A stretch of 10,387 nucleotides of DNA. It comes from Holosporaceae bacterium. GTDB taxonomy: Bacteria > Pseudomonadota > Alphaproteobacteria > UBA3830. The stretch spans positions 1 to 10,387 of the forward strand of contig JAITRK010000055.1 of assembly GCA_031288435.1 (NCBI GenBank), in the 5' to 3' direction. Both the position numbers and the translations under genes were made by a program. Each line of letters opens with the position of its first letter. The stretch's first letter is position 1. The notes beneath the pieces are model-generated. The model had not been told where the DNA came from, did no database searches, and was given only the letters and a program-made list of their open reading frames with translations. Below are positions 8,002 to 10,387 of this stretch, piece by piece.

Positions 8002-8026
8002 TGCGTCCTATTTGTCATAGGACGCA
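8002..8026 (-). terminator. Strong hairpin, probable terminator of the Ala-rich gene
   Basis: TGCGTCCTAT (8002-8011) and ATAGGACGCA (8017-8026) form a perfect 10-bp stem with a five-base loop. It lies about 47 bases beyond the minus-strand stop at 8073. On that strand a run of seven T follows, but only after eight intervening bases (7993-7987). On the plus strand the stem is followed directly by TATTTT, so it could also stop read-through from the rbfA operon. Apart from this hairpin, a near-palindrome TTGGAGCGCGCTGCAA at 8031-8046, and the promoter and leader elements listed, I see nothing coding in 7849-8072. Confidence 0.6.
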
Positions 8027-8072
8027 TATTTTGGAGCGCGCTGCAAATTAAAGCCGAATCTCTCTTTCAATA

Positions 8073-8816
8073 TTAACGGCGCCTGCCGCTTGTCGCCACT
8101 GCAGGCGCTGCGGCAACGACTGGCGCTGCAGCTACTACTGGAGCAGCTGTCGCGGCGGCCGAATAAATCGGCGCTGTTGTCGTATAAGCTGGCGTTGCGG
8201 TGTAAGTCGGCGTTGCAGTGTATGTCGGCGTTGTCGTATATGTCGGCGTTGAAGTGTATGTCGGCGCCGTAGAGTAGACCGGCTGCTGTACAGCAGCAGT
8301 AGTTGTGGCGGCATAGGTCGTCGCTGGCACTGCAGTGTTGTTGTACGACGCAACCGGTTGCGAAACCGTAGTACTTACATACGCGCCTGTACTGTCTATA
8401 TAGCCAATAATATTACCGCTGGCATCTCTTACGCACTTATCAGCACTGACTACTGTACTAGCAATTCCATTATTTACAACTATACCTCCAGAGCTTATCG
8501 CAGCATTGGCGGCGGTTGCTCCCTGGGCAAAGGCCGCGTTACCAATCGTTGCTCCCTGAGCAAAGGCCGCGTTACCAATCTGCGTTGAAGAATACTGCAT
8601 AGTGGAACCAACTCCAGCCGCTGCGTTACTAATATTCGCTTGGAAATTAGCAGCAGCACTGCTAGCTGCGCTGGCTGCAGCGTTTGTCATTGCTCTCCCA
8701 AAATTGCTTTCAGCAAATTTAGAAAAAAGATTGCCTATGCTGGCATTGGCTGTATCCTGGAAAAGAACAACTGACGCCATCACTGCCATCATTTGTGAAA
8801 TGTAATGCTTTTTCAT
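8073..8816 (-). CDS. Hypothetical exported Ala/Thr/Pro-rich repeat protein, 247 residues
   Basis: I do not recognise this family. ATG 8816 is chosen because TGGAG (8828-8824) is seven bases upstream and the product then starts with a clean Sec signal peptide: MKKHYISQ, the hydrophobic core MMAVMASVVLF, and cleavage after ANA (residue 25). An in-frame ATG at 8843 lacks these. The mature part has four zones. An Ala/Ser/Asn-rich segment (about 41-75) is followed by two copies of an 11-residue unit GNAAFAQGAT[IA] (81-102). A short more ordered stretch comes next, with the only cysteine (128) and the Gly/Asp-rich DASGNIIGYIDSTGAYV (131-147). The low-complexity tail has hexapeptides of the type TYTxTP (186-215), PVVAAA units (226-240) and a terminal GRRR. 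There is no barrel, lipobox or enzyme motif. It resembles a cell-surface or envelope filler protein in composition only; function is unknown. Confidence 0.75.
   Translation of the reverse strand: MKKHYISQMMAVMASVVLFQDTANASIGNLFSKFAESNFGRAMTNAAASAASSAAANFQANISNAAAGVGSTMQYSSTQIGNAAFAQGATIGNAAFAQGATAANAAISSGGIVVNNGIASTVVSADKCVRDASGNIIGYIDSTGAYVSTTVSQPVASYNNTAVPATTYAATTTAAVQQPVYSTAPTYTSTPTYTTTPTYTATPTYTATPAYTTTAPIYSAAATAAPVVAAAPVVAAAPAVATSGRRR
8104..8157 (-). repeat. 18-bp tandem repeats encoding PVVAAA units
   Basis: Three 18-bp units (8104-8121, 8122-8139, 8140-8157) of diverged sequence, beginning GGCGCTGC on the plus strand in the first two, encode the PVVAAA-type hexapeptides near the C-terminus. 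The period matches the TYTxTP repeat block just upstream in the gene. Confidence 0.55.
8191..8280 (-). repeat. 18-bp tandem repeats encoding TYTxTP units
   Basis: Four well-conserved 18-bp units (8191-8208, 8209-8226, 8227-8244, 8245-8262) start GGCGTTG on the plus strand, and a degenerate fifth runs to 8280. They encode hexapeptides [TA]YTxTP. Unit length is a multiple of three, so copy-number change would keep the frame. Confidence 0.8.
8515..8580 (-). repeat. 33-bp tandem duplication within the Ala-rich gene
   Basis: Copies 8515-8547 and 8548-8580 are adjacent and differ by one base in 33 (CCCTGGGC against CCCTGAGC). They encode two GNAAFAQGAT units. Near-identity at the DNA level, including silent positions, suggests a recent duplication. 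Confidence 0.85.
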
Positions 8817-8853
8817 ATCTATACTCCATTTTGTCAAGAGCATTTTACATGAT

Positions 8854-8882
8854 AGTATATTAAAAAATAGTAAATAAATGAA
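8854..8882 (-). promoter_or_regulatory. Possible promoter of the Ala-rich gene
   Basis: On the minus strand TATACT (8859-8854) matches five of six -10 bases, with TTCATT (8882-8877) 17 bases upstream as a poor -35. The surroundings are very A+T-rich. Transcription would start near 8847, about 30 bases before ATG 8816. The 137-base gap to mreB otherwise holds only a 10-bp palindrome CGTATATACG (8910-8919) and no convincing terminator. Confidence 0.3.
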
Positions 8883-8980
8883 TATTTTTTATAAAAAAAA
8901 GCAAAATATCGTATATACGGTCAGAACAAGCCAGACTTTCGTTCGCTTCCACTTCAAATGCACTAAAATGCAGCCGATTA

Positions 8981-10024
<1,044 letters not shown>

Positions 10025-10080
10025 TTATCCCTTTATTTTTACCTAATCTGCGCAATAATACACCATTCTATTCTATGGAA

Positions 10081-10109
10081 GGTATACATTTTTCCTGTTA
10101 TATTCTCAA
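10081..10109 (-). promoter_or_regulatory. Sigma70-like promoter of mreB
   Basis: On the minus strand TTGAGA (10109-10104, five of six consensus bases) and TATACC (10086-10081) are separated by exactly 17 bases. The start would fall near 10074, giving a leader of about 50 bases ending in the AAGGGA ribosome binding site of mreB. A weaker plus-strand -10 candidate, TATATT at 10099-10104, overlaps it and could serve the divergent gene. Confidence 0.45.
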
Positions 10110-10182
10110 GATGATCCGGCGCCTTGCGGAGCAGATGATGTTCCTGCGGGCAGTTGGTCGTCTTTCGTGTGGTGATGGTTAT

Positions 10183-10387
10183 ATGAGAATAACTCCGTTG
10201 GTGGTGATAGGGGTTTCGTTGTTTGGATGCAGCGATATGCAACAGGATACCGTTGCGCCTTCAGGTAAAAGAAAAACGATGGTTACCACTGTAATAGCTG
10301 TCGCTCGTTCCGAGAAGCTAGTAAAGCCGATAAAGAAGAACGAAAATAATAGGAAATCATCGGCCCCCAAGAACACGCCGCCTTCCG
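10183..10387 (+). CDS. Putative lipoprotein, N-terminal part only
   Basis: The frame opened by ATG 10183 stays open to the window end (68 codons). It begins MRITPLVVIGVSLFGC, a short lipoprotein signal peptide with an LFGC lipobox at Cys16, followed by Ser, Asp. This predicts lipidation and, by the usual rule, sorting to the outer membrane. After the cysteine comes a polar, Lys/Asn/Pro-rich stretch without a recognisable domain, as in linkers of envelope lipoproteins such as NlpD-type proteins; that identity is only a guess. The same frame is open further back, with ATGs at 10111 and 10075, but those would bury the lipobox behind 24 or more residues including Arg-rich sequence, so 10183 is preferred. 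GGTGATGG just upstream is a weak ribosome binding site. It is divergent from mreB. Confidence 0.55.
   Translation, partial: MRITPLVVIGVSLFGCSDMQQDTVAPSGKRKTMVTTVIAVARSEKLVKPIKKNENNRKSSAPKNTPPS

Noticed and set aside
8191..8280. Short regular repeats considered as a CRISPR array
   Set aside because: Units are directly adjacent 18-mers with no spacers and lie in a coding frame; there are no cas genes.
8282..8297. Perfect 16-bp palindrome GCTGCTGTACAGCAGC
   Set aside because: It encodes Ala-Ala-Val-Gln-Gln in the low-complexity tail and follows from codon choice there; no independent sign of function.
8090..8588. Small frames on both strands inside the repeat gene
   Set aside because: Repeat units of 18 and 33 bp keep all frames open, so such frames are expected; only the minus-strand frame with signal peptide, ribosome binding site and promoter is supported.
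8817..8843. Upstream ATG at 8843 as start of the repeat protein
   Set aside because: It has no ribosome binding site and would add nine residues before the MKKH signal-peptide start; 8816 has TGGAG at good spacing.
8910..8919. CGTATATACG palindrome sharing CGTATATA with the 21-bp repeat
   Set aside because: Eight bases of mostly A+T sequence in an A+T-rich region recur easily by chance; not enough to claim a common operator.
10179..10376. 65-codon minus-strand frame at the right edge
   Set aside because: It overlaps the plus-strand lipoprotein frame, which has a lipobox and better context; the minus frame has no recognisable feature.

Overview
The window reads as a chromosomal segment from an alphaproteobacterium. 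The best lineage marker is the extreme N-terminus of IF-2: a Leu/Arg-rich lead-in, then [10 protein letters not shown] and a basic stretch, which is the form typical of alphaproteobacterial IF-2. The DNA is fairly A+T-rich and uses the Ile codon ATA often. Genes are tightly packed and some usual operon members are missing from their expected places. Together this suggests a host-associated or moderately reduced lineage (Holosporales- or Rickettsiales-like), but that placement is an inference.

Layout. (1) Positions 3-7243, plus strand, hold one almost gapless block: pepA (5' end cut by the window), holC, ndk, rimP, nusA, infB and rbfA. It joins two modules that are usually seen separately: the aminopeptidase / DNA polymerase III chi / NDP kinase group and the ribosome-maturation / transcription-elongation / translation-initiation group. 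Overlaps or gaps of a few to about 40 bases suggest co-transcription and translational coupling. The ylxR-type gene often found between nusA and infB, and the truB-rpsO-pnp run often found after rbfA, are absent here.

(2) Positions 7268-8816, minus strand, hold two genes I do not recognise, both with Sec-type signal peptides. The first (178 residues) has a good sigma70-like promoter and an unusual leader: a small hairpin, then a perfect 21-bp direct repeat whose two copies each carry a Shine-Dalgarno-like AGGGA. The second (247 residues) is an Ala/Thr/Pro-rich low-complexity protein built from 11-residue and 6-residue tandem repeats that are also visible as 33-bp and 18-bp DNA repeats. A perfect 10-bp-stem hairpin between the two genes is a likely terminator.

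(3) Positions 8981-10021, minus strand, hold mreB, with its own promoter and ribosome binding site but without mreC/mreD next to it. (4) Divergent from mreB, the right edge carries the start of a plus-strand gene with a lipoprotein signal peptide, cut by the window end.

The informational block and mreB are ordinary housekeeping genes. The accessory interest lies at 7250-8880, where two exported orphan proteins with repeat-rich DNA sit between two conserved loci. I see no CRISPR array, transposase, tRNA or rRNA gene.
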